DNA from: Corbicula japonica
Lineage: Eukaryota > Mollusca > Bivalvia > Venerida > Cyrenidae
DNA: 64,000 nucleotides
Direction of reading: 5' to 3'
Assembly (NCBI GenBank): GCA_038501625.1
Contig: JAZAYU010001069.1
Coordinates: 1 to 64,000, forward strand
Shown here: in pieces, positions 24,101 to 39,100 of the stretch
Layout of the letters: each line of letters opens with the position of its first letter
Numbering within the stretch: position 1 is the first letter of the stretch
Notes under the pieces: generated by a model
What the model was told of the DNA's origin: nothing
Database searches by the model: none
Seen by the model: only the letters and a program-made list of their open reading frames with translations
Translations under genes and position numbers: made by a program

Positions 24101-27100
24101 CCCCCGCCCCCTCCCCACCACCACCACCACCACCACTTGGTACTTTAAAATTATTCTTGTTAACCATTGCATCACTGTTCGCTGGTTATACTGGTCATCT
24201 ATGGGTTCGTGTTACTTAACAGTTATCACAATGAAGTAAAGACGAAAAGAAACTTACCTGTTAAATTTTGATTTATTTCTCCTATTCCAACCTTTTCCTG
24301 TTATTTAATTCTTAAAATGGCCATGGAATATCCAAAAACAATAGAATGCATCCATATGATTGTCATTGGTGTCCGCCATGTTGTCCTGATTACGTTATCA
24401 TTCGTTTCGCGGTATATGAAAATCCTTGGAATAAATCGAACACTCGTAGGTTTAGAACACTAAATGTTTAATCAGATAACAAGTCATTTAAAGTGTGATA
24501 GGTGAACATGTCAAAACTTTAACTGTTAACTAAATTTTAACAAATAACAACTGTTAATCACACTGACTGTAAAAAATTATTTTGTTTCATGGTCACAGTA
24601 CTTTCATTCCATATTTAATATTTAGTGGTTGATTACCTATCTGATTTAAAATTTAGTGGTCGGTTACCTATCTGATTTAAAATTTAGTGGTCGGTTACCT
24701 AACTACATATAAACACTTCCGGGGCTATGGGCGGGGCAGACGAACTTGTAAACAAAGCAAAATAGGACAAAAATAAGGGCTGAAGGTGAGTTTTTTTGCT
24801 TCATTTCAAACAAAAACACTATATTTGATGTATACGAACAAATACTCACCAAGAAACTGCTCATAACTGTTGAAAAAACGTTTTTTCGTCAAACCACAAA
24901 TATAGGTCAGCAACGTGACAACTTAAACAATCGGTAGAGGGCGCAACGCAAATACCGTGAGACGAACGATGACGCGACACCAATAATGTTGAGTATAATT
25001 CATTAGGTTATTTCTGACTAAGAAACAATACAGTTTAGATCATGATCAGACAGTACAGATGTGCTGGCTGATCTGGATTGCTACTGTTCGCCTAAGCAAC
25101 AGAAGTCATACATTTGGTGTAAAGGATTAAAATTAAGATGGGGAAGTGTAATCTTTGACACCACTACTTGTTTACCTACCTGAACAAACAAGCAAAATAA
25201 AAGGCTAATACCTCTCCAATAAATACCATACTGATACTGGTATTATTGCTGCAATCCTTTCATTTCTTTGCCCATAGATGTTGGTTTGATGAATGTGTTT
25301 GTCTACCAGTCCTACCTCACTATTAATCAACGTTTTTAACAGCACTATTTTATATTCACCCTATCTTTAGATAATAGCTCCTGTCTACCATATCTTTATG
25401 TGACGCACCATGAGAAAACAAGGCTTATAGACTTTGCAATAAGTGCAGACTTACTAGGGTCTGAACAGAATCTAAACTGTTTCAAGATGCAGGTAAAATG
25501 CTATTTTGACTGAATGACAAACAGACAACACACTGGTAGCATAGGCCATATGCCCTATTTTGTCAAGATGTATCACATATTTCCAGGTTATCTTTCTAGT
25601 TCTCATCAGTGCCCAAGATCGTAAAACTGAAACTGGAGACCATTCTCAAATCTGAAGCATCTTATTGGCGGAAATGGAGACCATTCTCCATTTCAGCCAA
25701 TCAGATGTTTGAGATTTGAGACTGGGCTACAATCATAGTTTTATGATGTTGGGCACAGTTCTCCACTGCTTTTCAGGATACTGTTGGTCAGATGCCACAA
25801 TGCAGGCACAGATCTATTAAATAAATACAAAATATTTGATGCTTGCCTATTTTCAGCGACAAGATGCATTTATTGTAACTGTGGCTCAGACAATGAGTCA
25901 GATGACGGGACCGCAGCAGACGCAGCCTCAGCATGTCTCGGTGGGTAAACTCACCCATACAATCATACACTTTTGTCTTGGAGACCAGTCTGTTAATTCT
26001 AGAATTTGATTGGTTTAATACCTAAAGATTAGCCAATCACAAGCTTATTCCTGTGTTTTAGTTGAGACTAGTTTTCTGTCTCTAGCAATTTTTTGTTACA
26101 GCCCTTTACTCCATATGTATGCATTTTATTCCATATGCAACAAGTGTAGATCAAGATCAGCCTGCACATTTGTGCTGTTTGATCAGGATCTGCAGAGTTT
26201 GCCATTTGGTCAGAAATAACCTAATAAATCAAAAAGTGAACAGTGCCATCTTAGATCTACACTGTTCGCTTAGGCATTTATATGGAGGAAAGGGAAAAAT
26301 TGTTAGATTATCATTTGTCAGACTAAAGTTAGTGTTGTCATGTTGACCAGTTATCAGTCCCTTTCATCAGATTTTATATAGAGACTTCTGAGAAGCCAGA
26401 GTCCAGGTAAAATTTGTGTTGACATGTTCGGAGGTATTTTTTCTACAGTACACGATTATGTTAAACATACACAACATACCATAACAAAATGAGGTGAATG
26501 GTCGATGTGACCAGGCAGTGTACATCCAGGTCTGAAGGTTATAAAACTGAGCATGGAAACCAGTCTCAAATTTCAAGCATCTGATTGGCTGAAATGGCGA
26601 CTGGTCGCCATTTCAGCCAATCAGATGCTTGAAATTTGAGACTGGTTTCCATGCTCAGATTTATAACCTTGGGCACAGATCAGCCTGTGCATCACATTCA
26701 ATCAGAGAAGCATACATAATACATATTATATAAAAAACATTGTAGAACATTTTCTGTCTGAGTAAGTCTGCAGGATCTACACTGTCAGAGAGTCATTAAG
26801 CCATGTTTTCTCATGGTTTGTCACATAATATGCAATAAGCAGCTAGAGCTTGTTTTTGCAGGAGACCATTCTGTAGCATCCAGATTTTTAATTTATTATT
26901 GTGTTTGTCTTACTTTTAACCATTACTGTATGGGAATCAGCTTATATGTCATGGGTGATCCCAGTGTAGATCCAGACGACTTGCTCCTCTGTGTCGGCTA
27001 CATGTAATTAGGGTGTACACTGCTCACTTCTTTGTTAGAATAACCTCATAAATCTTAAAGCAAACTGTTGAGATTCTGATCAGAATTCTTAATCACGATC

Positions 27101-30100
27101 TACTTTAGTAGCATAGAGGATGTTTTCACATCCATGGGGTAGATGATTTTATTATGTATTAAATCTTTATTTGTATGCCTCCTTTAGGAGGGTAAGGGGG
27201 CATATTGATTTGCTCTCATCCTATGTCCATTCATATATTTGTTAGTGCATCCATCCAGTTCTTGTCTCACTAGAAATAGTCATCTCACTGGGGAAAATTG
27301 CCAATCCATGACTCTAAATGCAGTGTTATCAGTTCAGAAAAACGGTTGTGGCATATTTTTTATGAAAGCTAGTAATGTGCAATTACACATACTGTAGAAT
27401 CTCGAAAATAAGTGCATAATCGAAAGTAAGCACATACCAAATATAAGCGCATATGTCTCTTACAGAAAACTAATGCCTAAAAATAAGCGCATACCCGTCC
27501 CATAAGTTAAAATCTATCCCAAAATTAAGCGCATACCTGTCCCTTACAGTTTAAATATATCCCAAAAAATAAGTGCATATATGCGTACCTAGTTTGCTCA
27601 GTGGTTTAAGTTTCATTTAGCTGGGGGCTAAATCGGCCTTCCGATTAAAGACAGTATATTTGTATAGTTTACAAGGACCAATAAACGGTATTAACCAAAA
27701 AGGTGTGAACAACTTGCATTGCTATTTTCAAAGTGAACCATTTAATCCTTTGTTCGAGTACAATGAAATAAAGTATTATAGTTTTCAATGTCTGTTTGGA
27801 AATATTTACGATGCTTGAAGTAATAATTTTGTGCATACACAGTTTTGTGTTATAAAATAAATAATGGATGAAACTCCAGATATAACTCCCCCCCCCCCCC
27901 CCCCCGCCAAAAAAAAAAAAAAAAAAAGATAATTGGAAATCTTATATATGCTTATTTTCGAGATTCTACAGTGCTGATATTTAAAATTTAAGCAATAATA
28001 AAGCACATGTAAATCATAGGTTTTCCTCTAGCATGCTTGAATTGTGGTGAATATCTACACAATATTATTATATTATGGTTTAGTGAACAGAGATCTAATA
28101 AAATGGAAGCTTTAGAAGACTTAAAAATACGCTAGAAGAGATTTTTATTTTCTTTTGAAGTTTTAACCATCTTTTTGCAAAAACAGAACAAAATCCTCCA
28201 TGACAAGTGAAACATTCTATGCCTGCTATATGATGAATCGCCTGTATATTGTAAACCATTGCTCAATGGATAAGTCTTATATACCATGTGCAACCAATGT
28301 GGATCTGATCCTTAAGTTATGCATATCTGTGCTGTCTGATAAGGATCCTCACTTTTTGCTGCTTGGTCAGACATAATCTAACAATCTAAATTCTGAAATA
28401 CCTGATCAGACTGCATGGTTGTGCAGGGTGATCCAGTGCCCAAGGTTATAAAATTGAGCATGGAAACCAGTCTCAAATCTCAAGCATCTGATTGGCTGAA
28501 ATGGCGACCAGTCGCCATTTCAGCCAATCAGATCCTTGAGATTTGAGACTGGTTTCCAATCTCAGTTTTATAACCTTCAACCCTGATCTGCACTTGTTGC
28601 ACATGGGATATAATTGGTATCCATGAGTAAATGGATAATTTTGGTGTTTGTAAAATGTTCTCAGATTGTAGACTTGCTGAACAGGCTGAGTTAAGTTTAA
28701 GACATTGACTGGTACATGATGCAAATTTAGGTGGTTAGGGATTAACCCTTTCCTCCATACATACATTTGTTTAAGTGTGCGAAGAATGTAGATCCAGATC
28801 AGCCAGCACATCCTTGGGATCTTATCAGCATCTGCACTATTTGCCTTCCAGTCAGAAAACATCTAATAAAAAGTGAACAGTGCAGATCCTGATCAGATGG
28901 CATGGATGTGCCAGCTGATCTGGATCTTCACTGTTCACCCATGCCATAAAGGCCATTAAGGCATATATATGGAGGAAAGGATTAAAATATATAATGGTAT
29001 TAGTGATGTTATTCCTTTGACGTTGCAGCAAGGCAATTATGTGACAGGTGGTTTTGGTTCGATGGTCAGACCATCTCCATATGCTAGTAATTTGATGCAG
29101 GTAACATTTCAAACTCGGCTGTCACCATGCATCATTAAGCACTGTGTGCCTGTTTACATGTCTGGAGATGTACTGTGTACTGTACCGATCGGCTCAAAGC
29201 ACAATGTAAAGGGAAGGGTATACTCAAAGAACATTCACCTATAAGAGAGCTGGAACACTTTGCCATATGTATTTAAGTACATGTACTTGTATATATAAGT
29301 TGAACATTGCTATGAAAGTTCTGGCCCTAAGTTCACAAAACTTTTTTTTTTGAGGTGGGTGGGGGTTGACATCAACATTGATTTTTCTTTACTAGTAAAT
29401 GGGGAAAAGGTGCCTTTGGCCACTTGACATCACTCCTTGATATTAATGACAAATTCCCCTATTAGAAAATAATAGATAAAACATTTTAATATAAGTTTTT
29501 TCCAAATACAGTAACAACTAAAATTTCAAAACAAATAGCTGAAGACCCCTTTACCAGTGAAAAGAGATAAGAAATCGACAGTGTAATTAGTTAGTGGGTA
29601 AGCCCATTCATTGTGTTTTAAGTCTTTTGGTACATCATATTAATATCTTGACACATGGGTGTATGATATTGCTCAGCTTTCCTTTATATTCACATGGGAA
29701 CTTTATGCGTGTTGGTTCATGGCAAATAATCTGTGGACAGTTGTGATGTTTATGTTGCTAATTATAAAATAGCTAAAATAATAGATTGAACAATTGGGAC
29801 AGATAATAATCTTCCTTTATTACAATCTTAAGCTAGTACAGGGTTGAAGGTTTGGTCAAATGACATGCTGCCTAGCAGCATATTTTATTGTGGATAATGT
29901 TGGTAATATTTTCCCTTACTATATGGGATACAACTTATATCCAGTTGGCAACCAATGTAGATCCCAGTCAGCCTGCACATTCTTGCAGTCTAATCAGGAT
30001 CTATACTGGTTAGTTCTTGGTCAGAGTCAAAAAAAGTGACTGGTGTAGATCCTGATCAGACTGCATAGATGTGCAGGCTGATCTGAATCTGCAGTTGTCA

Positions 30101-33100
30101 TACATTGTATGAAAGACATAGCTTATTACTGTGGTATCATTTAATTTCGCTGGCACGAAATTTCCCGCAATCGCCGAAAAAGACTGATTCGTGTGGAGGT
30201 AAATTCGCACAAAACCAATTTTTAAAAAAAAAAAATAAAAATTAACCAAAATCATTATTATAATCTATATTTGACAGATCTGTTATTGTTACCCTTTGTT
30301 TATTGGAACACGCAAGCTAACCATGTGTTAGTTGGCCCCTGTCAACTACCAATTCCTTTGTTAGTCAATTATCGGACCACTGTTTATTCGACGCCGCTAA
30401 TTGACACGGGACCCGTATGATCCATCTATCTGGACCATTCATAACATAATTGGATTGTTAAATTGCTTACCCGTTTTATGTTCACAAGTGTTTATAAATT
30501 GTAAAACAATTACTTAAAAAGGGTTTATTAATTTTAAAAAGTTTTTACGTGTCAAAATAAACTGAATGAGATGACAACGATGCTGTTCAGTCAAACGTGA
30601 CTTATTCTGACCTAAATCCACAAACTTCATTGTCGTTACAGTTTTAAAGTAACATTAAAAAATATTCCAAAAGAAATTCGACAGTAATAACTAATTTTAT
30701 TTCCTTTATGAATATAATTATTCAATACCTCAAATTTATATAAAATAGCGATACGGGCAACTAAATACAAAGTGTAGGTAAATTCGGACATTTCCACGTT
30801 CCGGATACATATGTGGAACTATATGGTTAAAATTTAGCTTAGGTGTTAAATTCTGGCACTGGCCCGAGCGCGAAATATGCTCAAATTAAGACATCGCTAA
30901 ATAAAATGATACCACAGTAATCCAATTTTATTTTGTCATAACAGATTGATATTTATTGTTCGTACCAGAATTGTTCATGGGGAAAACCATTACCCACATT
31001 CTTGGGCAAGAGCTGATTAAAATGACATGTGTTGTATGTGTATTATATGTCCTGGCAGAGTTATTTGATCCCTGAACCAGGTAGGGAGAATCCAGACCTG
31101 TGCTCAGGTCACAGTTGTACATGTACCACTTCTTATCATTGCTCTGCAAAGCAGACTCTTCATGATATATATGCAAGCATGTCATTTGACCAAATAGTGA
31201 ACTTGTTTGGAGTTGGTTGGTTTGGTGTGTTTGGGTTTTGGTCATCTGCTATCATTAGAAATAATAAAGTAACTCTGTAAAATACAGTTTATTATAGTAT
31301 CTGGTTATTTATTTTATAAACAATACTTATATTTGGCAAAAAAACCAACTTCCTGCCTCTTTCCAATGCAATGATAATACTCTGTTTATAAAAAGTCTCC
31401 TATTTATAATGACCTTATAATAACAGTTAACCTCTGCATGAGCTTTGAAAAGGTATGATGTATATAAAGAGCTAATTTGTGTGTCCTGCATGGCTTACTT
31501 TTGTAATTACTCGATTTATTTTCTAAAAAAATGATATCTTAGAGATAAAATAATAAAACATGCAGGAATTTTTAAGATTGGAAACATTCAGAAAAACTAA
31601 GTGTTATGTTCACAAGTTGATAACAGATAGAACCCTACTTCTAGCTCAAATTGGTTGACATGATATTTTGTAATATAACAGGCAATAGGTGGGTTCTTTT
31701 TTCAGACTGCCTGATTATATTAATGTGAAGTTGTTTGATTTATAGGGTAAAACAAAATAGAAATTACTTGTAAAATAAAGCCTATTGATTTATCTGGTTA
31801 TATTGTATACATTTCAGGCCAGTCCCCAGCTCCCTAATAATCCCCCAAGCCAGGGACCAATCCCATCACCAGCACAACAAAGGTAAAATAGAAATATACT
31901 TGTTTTGATTAGCCTTTCCTCCATATATACTCACTTTTAAACATGTGCAACTGGTGTAGATCCAGATCAGCTGGTACATCTGAGCTGTCTGATCAGGATC
32001 TACTGTTCGCTTTTTGATTTATTAGGATTTTAAAGCAAACAGTGCAGATTCCTATCAGAGGGCACGGATGAGCAGGCTGATCTGGATCTACACTGTTCAT
32101 GCTATAAAAGACGTATATTTGGAGGAAAGGGTTAAATGCTGCTGTTGCAGTAAATGCTTGACATTGTGATATCATTCTGATTAAATGACATTCTATTTGA
32201 CAGGATACCAACATTGATATCTAGCAACCTGTTCTAATGAATTGCTGAAAACTATCATTTAATAATCAATTATGCATTTAAATGACTCAGACATGCTAGA
32301 ATTACAGATGAAAAATTACACTCTTAGTAACAACTGTTGCAGATGGTAACTTTGCAAAGCCTTAGTTCAACTGTCCTGTTGGATAACCTCAGTACTGTCT
32401 CAAAATACTTGTTTAGGGAAGGGCTTTTCTGTTCAAATCTAGCAAACAAAATAATTAACCCTTTTATCCATGTATAAGCCTTTTTACACATGGGCAAACA
32501 ATAAAGATCCAGATCAGCACTGCTTTTCGGTCTGAAATAACCAAATAAATCAAAAAGCAAACAGTACAGATCCTGATCAGATGGAGCAGATGTGACAGCT
32601 GATCTGGATCGAGACTGTTCTCCCATGCCATAAAGGCATGTATATGGAGGAAAGGGTTAAACACTTGTTGATTTTCATGTTGAGATATGATAAGATATAT
32701 AAGCTGCATCAAGGGTAAGATAATGTACATGTAAGCATGTTGTATGCAAGATATGCCTTCACATTGTTTCGATGAGTTGAATTAACATATTAATACTGTG
32801 TAAGACTTACTAAGACAATAAAGTTGTTGGATTGTGCTGTCAAATTTATTCTGAGCATTTTGTGTGCTGACTATTTCTGTGTCATGTTACAGCTCTCAGC
32901 AGCAGCCGATGGGATCACCAATGTCGATGATGACATCACCGTCCCCTCAGATTGTCCCATCACCTGGACCGAGGGCCAGCCTGTCAATGGGTGCTCCATC
33001 ACCGAGTACAGCCCTAAATACGCCAGGTAAGTGCTGATGTCAATGATGACATCATCGTCCCATTACCTGGACTTAGGACCAGTCTGTCAAGGTTTGGTCT

Positions 33101-36100
33101 GGATTATGGGCTGTAAGTGGTACTACTCCAGAGTAGTTCAGACATTAACATATATACCACAAATACCAGGAGAACACTATACAGGAGAACAGGTACTGAA
33201 AACATGATTCGTAAAAAAAGTAAAATAGATTTTGGTATTTCATTTTACCAAAACAATCTTGTTTAGTATACACAATACTTTGGTTTTATGAAAAATACTT
33301 CAAGAAAAATACAGTCTTTTAAATGAGATTTTGTATTTTTATAAGTTGTCTGAACAATTCTGAAAAGAGAATAAAACTGATAAAAAGACCAGTCTAGAAA
33401 CTTCAGCTTCAATTTATAGGTTTGGATGTTTAAGATTGGACTTGGTTTGAGCCAATCAGAGACACAAGATTGTAAATCACCAAAGGTTAAAATGTTTGGT
33501 CAAGATTGTTAATACAGAAAAATTACAAAGTGATGACTTAATCTTGGATGAAAAGTAAATTAAGGAGTATCAGTAACTGGCTTATAGTACTTTTATATAC
33601 ATCGGTAAATTTTAGGTAACCCAGGATCTGTAGGACCCGAGCCAAGTCCGGCCAGCCAGTCAGCGGAGGAACAAGCCTACCTGGAGAAACTCAAGTCCCT
33701 GTATAAATACATCGAGCCCCTGCGGAGAATGATCAAAAAGACTGAAGATGGTAAATCTCTGAGCTGTGCTCAAGATCATAAAACTAAATCTAGAGACCAG
33801 TCTCAAATCTCAAGAATCTAAATGGCTGAAATGGGGACTGGTCTCCAATCTTAGTTTAATGACCTTGGGCCCAAATATTGATAGAGTTATTGAGAATTAA
33901 TGGGAATATTCAGGGAATGGATAAAAGGGAGACTTGGGAGAAACAGTCTCCGAAATGTTGAGAACTTCTACCTCGGCTTAACCAATGGAGATGTTTTTTC
34001 CTATATACAGAAAGTCAAAATTCTAGTTGACTTCCATAAAATTTGATTTGAAAAACTTTCCCCAATTCTAACAATCTAATCTGATATTTTTGATTTATAT
34101 TAAATGTATATCAATGTTGGGAATACTTGAGGTACTTCTTGTTTCATGTATGTATATGGTGTAATAGCAACCCATTCCTTTCCTAGAAATAAGTTTGTGG
34201 ATTCAATTATTTTATAACTTATTGGTCAGTCCCCAAGGAGGTCAAGTTATGTAAGTCTGTCTGTAATTTGAAGTATTAGTTGAGTTGGAGAGGAATTTTC
34301 CCTTCAAGGCTGGCAGACATCTGTTGTTGATTTATAAGGATTTAGGAGAAATCATAAAAGAACAGGATGTTTTTGCCAAACATAAACATTGTTTTTCCTT
34401 AATATGAGAGGCGTTTGCAAGATCTTGCAGATGTGATTACTGTATTCATATTGATGAGTGTAAAATTAATTTGATCTGCTATTCTGGCTTTGGACAATGC
34501 AATCCTAAACAGTTTAGTTTACGTAATGTGAAATTACGGGTTCATTACTACACTTGGGTAAATATAGGTATGAAATTTTCAAAAATGCCAAACGTGTGTT
34601 CAAGTTAACAACTGAGGCAGTATATCAATTCATAAATTGTCAGATTCCTTTAAATAATATTTATCTTAACTTTTCGTTGAAAAATTAACAAACCATTTTT
34701 GTCTACTCAAAAATGGCAAATTTTTAGAGTATCTAGAGGAATGATTGATGCATCTAGGTTTAATTTAAAACACTTCAGCATTGATATATTTCTGCAATAT
34801 AACTGCATTTTCATTACTTTTTGAATGCCCCTTGTATAATTTCAGAAGTAGATTATATTTTGTCACCTTACATTGATTGTCTGTGTTTAAATGTTTTATT
34901 ATTAAATGACTAGGGAAGCCAGAATCTTCAGATCAGAGAAAGAAGGACATTGATAAACTGAAGAACCTTCATGATATTCTCACCAACCCTAATAAAAGGT
35001 AAATGTTCTGTGTTATAGTGTGTACAGATCTTTAACCCTTTACTCCATAGATATGCATTTTTACGCATGTGGGACCTGGATAGATCCAGATCAACCGGCA
35101 CATCTGTGCCATCTGATCAGGATCTGCACTGTTCGCATTTTGGTCAGAAATAACCTAACGAATAAAAAAGCGAACGGTGCAGATCATGATCAGACGGCAC
35201 AGATGTGCCAGCTGATCTGGATCTGCACTGTTTGCCCACGCAATAAAGGTGTGTCTATAGAGGAAATGGTTAACTAGGGATGGCATAGAATACCTTAATT
35301 ACTATTCAAATATTCATTAGGCATATTTGAATATATTTGAATATTCAAGTTTTATTCCACTTTTATCCAAGTTTTTCAATATGTAAACATTTAGTCAATG
35401 TGGATGAATATTTATATTGAGGTTAATGTGATAATGCGGCAGACATTTTGACATTTGCTCAACTATGAAAGCAAAAGATTAATTAAATTTGTGGGTTGTT
35501 TTTTTTAAAGGCTGTAACTACCAACATATAAGTCATCTTCAGGCTGGTATAGACGAGTCCAGTAGGGATTAAACGATGATCGATTATAATCCAAAGTCGA
35601 TCGTTTTTAGGATCGATTTTCGATAATCGATTACAAAGTTTAATAATCGATCATCGGTTTGCTTTTCTTTAAGCAGCTGACAAGGAAGATCACTGTATCA
35701 GGACAAAAACAGTGTTTGATATGTGACATAGATCAGTGTTATTTTGGTTTTAAATAAGCTTTGGAATATGTTCTCCCACTAAGTATTTCAAGAAAAAGAG
35801 TCCTGTACCTGCAGCCTACACCCTATGCTCATATCAGATATTGTTACAAATTACAATACACGAGCCTGTGGGCAAAAGTATGGTTCATGTAAATGCTAAT
35901 TCATACCAGAAAATACACCGATCTCCTTTTGTGATAATACAGTAGTTCTATACCGGGCCCTCATTTCATGATGATAGGGACCGAATTATGACCCTATTCC
36001 CATCCCCAATTAATTTTTTTCCTTTATTTCTTAAACAAATTCCCCTCTAAAGAATTTCTTGTGTATTTTGCATGCCTTTAAGCAGAAGATTCTTAACAAT

Positions 36101-39100
36101 ATCATTTTGAAATTTGCTTTTTTGCAAAATAGAAAAAAATGCATTATAATAACAAATTATGAGTATTTTTGTTGCTAGAATATTAATAAAGAAATTCTAT
36201 AAATAAATATTTTCTTTACCAAAGCATGTACATTGTTATTCTAAATGCTTCGATTGTATGATCGATGATTGATCGAAAAGGGTTGTTCGATTATTTCCGA
36301 TGATCAATTATGATTTTAGTCCGATTATGAAACCCTAGAGTCCAGTAATTTTAAGGCAACTGTCTTTTGAAAGATAAAAACATGTATATTTTAAAAAATT
36401 CCCGAATATTTGAATACCAAAAACAGTATACGAATATTCGTTGTCAATCCAAATATTTAATATTTGATCCCATCCCCAATAACAACACTTTACTCAAAAT
36501 ATACGCCTAAGCATGGGCTACAAGTGTAGATCCAGATCAGCCAGCACATCCATGCCATCTGATCTACACCTTTTGCTTCTTGGTAAGATATAACCTAATG
36601 AATCTAAAAGTAAACAGTTTAGATATGGCACTGATGTGATGGCTGATCTTGATATAAATTGTTCACCAACGCTATAAAAGCCATGTCTATATAGTTAAGG
36701 GTTAAAGTTAAAAGTGGGTTAACCCTTTCCCGTACAGATACACCTTTATTGCTAGGGCGAACAGTTTAGATCCAGATCAGCCGGCACATCCGTGCCATCT
36801 GATCAGGATCTAAACTGTTCGCTTTTTGATTCATTAGGTTATTTCTTACCAAAATGCGACCATTGCAGATCCTGATCAGACGGCATGGATGTGCCGGCTG
36901 ATCTGGATCTAGACTGGTCGCACATGCGTAAAAATGCGTATCTATACAGGAATAGGTTAACCCTTTATTCCATGGGATATGATTATAATATTATCACATT
37001 GACAAATAGTGCCATCAGATCAGGATCTATACTGTTTGCTTCTAGATTCTATATCCATCAGGTTTTTTTCTGACCGAAAAGAGACCAACGTAGATCCTAT
37101 CACAACAGCATAGATGTGCTGCTGATCTGGATCTACGCTGGTCGCACTCACACAAATCTTTACTCAATCTTTTTCTTATAATTTGTGAGCAGATTAAAAC
37201 TTGAATTTAAAACAACCATGAAATTTAGAACTGAATATAAACCTTATTTAGAAAATTGAATCAACAAATTTATTATCCCATGAAAATGGTGTTAAATGGA
37301 TAAATCACAAAATTTTATACCCCTGAAAATAGTGCATTTACAGTACATGTTTATAAAAAATATTTCAGTAAAAAAAGAACAAGTGTTATTTGATAATTTT
37401 CAAAATAAATTATGAAGGAAAATTGCCAGTACAGCTGCATTTGTCTGTCTATACTCTGATGTATTTATAAGGGAATTTTTATACAATAATGCTTTTTATA
37501 TCAAGATCAAAAAGGAAATCAGGAGACCAGTATCAAATCTAAAGCATCTGATTGGCTGAAATAGCAACAAGTCTCTATCTCAAGCATCTGATTGGCTGAA
37601 ATGGCAACAGTTCACCATTTCAGCCATATGCTTGAGATTTGAGACTGGTTTCCAATCTCAGTTTTATCATTTTTGGCCATGACTTTTTTCAGGGTACCAA
37701 TGGCTACACTGGCAAAATGTGAAACTGTGCTGGAGAAAATAATGGGACCAAAGATTGTAAGTTCACCATTGTTTTTAGTCTATTTGTAATACCATCAATG
37801 ACTAAATCAGTATTATTTAAATCATCTGAAAACCACACGCTATCAGGATCTGATAAAGTCACTAAAACATGCTTTTATCTGCAACCTTACAAACCAATCA
37901 GATTGTCACCTACAAAATCGCAAAAGTACATGATAATCGCAATAAATGTTGAAGCCCTTCAAAATTTGTTTTGTATATTGTATCCATGTACATGTATACA
38001 CAGTGTTATAAACCATGGGAAGTGTTGACAACCCGCGTTATAGTTATACATTTTTCTGAAGGTTGGTGTATTAATTGTAAAGTAGAGTACTCTAGTATTG
38101 CATTCATATCCACTGAAATGACATCTTCAGATCATTTTAGACCCCTTCTGATAGTGTTATGATTCATGCTTCCTGTGTTGACTTTCTAAAAATAGTTACC
38201 GGGCAAAACCACTATAGCTAATATTGGGTATTTGCTGACTGTCATCAGATCTTACATTTTGTTAGAATTGACTTGTGAGATTGTGACTGAATTGAAGTTA
38301 ATGGAGAAAGGATTAAAGTTTGCTGACAATTTGATCAGAAGATTCTCAAATGCTCCTGAATTTTTCACTTAACATTGAAATTTAGATGAAACTAATTTCA
38401 TGGTACCTTCTGAAAGATAATTATAGGTTATTATACATTTTACTGTACAATACAGGAATATTTTTGGACAAGTACACAGCTTGAAAAGTCATATTGGACG
38501 AGCCGATAGGCGAGTCCAATATGACTTTTCAAGCTGTGTACGAGTCCAAATATATTCCCGTATTGTACAGTTAAATGTATAATAACCTTTTTATTATATA
38601 TCTAATAAATGTCTGTCGATAAAATCAGAAATTTCTTCATCTGCCAACATTTTGACTTCTGTCAAAACAAAACAACGCTTCCTGGTCAGCTAGACGCTTT
38701 ACAAGCAGTTTTAAACATATACTAACAAGCGTCTTTATGCACGCATGGTTCGCGGTCTTTAACTTGTTAGAGATTGAAATCGTAAACCAGACTAGCATCG
38801 TTTAGTGCACATGTACCCAACCGTCCAATATGAAATAAATATATATTTTTTGGATCCAATACGAGAATATATTGGACGGTCACGTGGTACAAATGCAGAT
38901 TGTCGATTGGTTACATTTATTAGATATATAATAATAGATTTTTGTATTGAAACAAAGGTTACTCAATATTCATAGACATAAAATATTCTACATATTCTAT
39001 GAACTACAATATATTAAAGACTAATAAGTTGTCATATCTCAATTGTATCATCTTAAACTATTATGAGGAGTATATTTATATTTATTATATATTCTGTTTC

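Larger units (their letters stand above)
23371..25856. other. MED15 intron 5
   Basis: Contains family B copies at 23606 and 25004, an inverted-repeat element at 24365-24984, the family A copy at 25610, and a (CCA)n run at about 24115-24136. No exon was found. Confidence 0.6.
29101..31817. other. MED15 intron 7
   Basis: Holds family B copy 11 (29913-30112) and the TA-flanked element at 30129-30917. From 29101 to 29910 and 30920 to 31817 I see nothing beyond AT-rich sequence. Confidence 0.5.
34999..37692. other. MED15 intron 11, mostly transposon
   Basis: From 35036 to 37155 it is an almost unbroken run of inserts: family B copy 14, a hAT-like element with another nested in it, and family B copies 15, 16 and 17. 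Family A copy 6 ends just before exon 12. Confidence 0.65.

Noticed and set aside
24115..24136. (CCA)n run
   Set aside because: Ordinary microsatellite in an intron with no sign of function.
27887..27927. C-run followed by A-run
   Set aside because: Looks like simple-sequence slippage, and homopolymer length may be affected by assembly; not interpreted.
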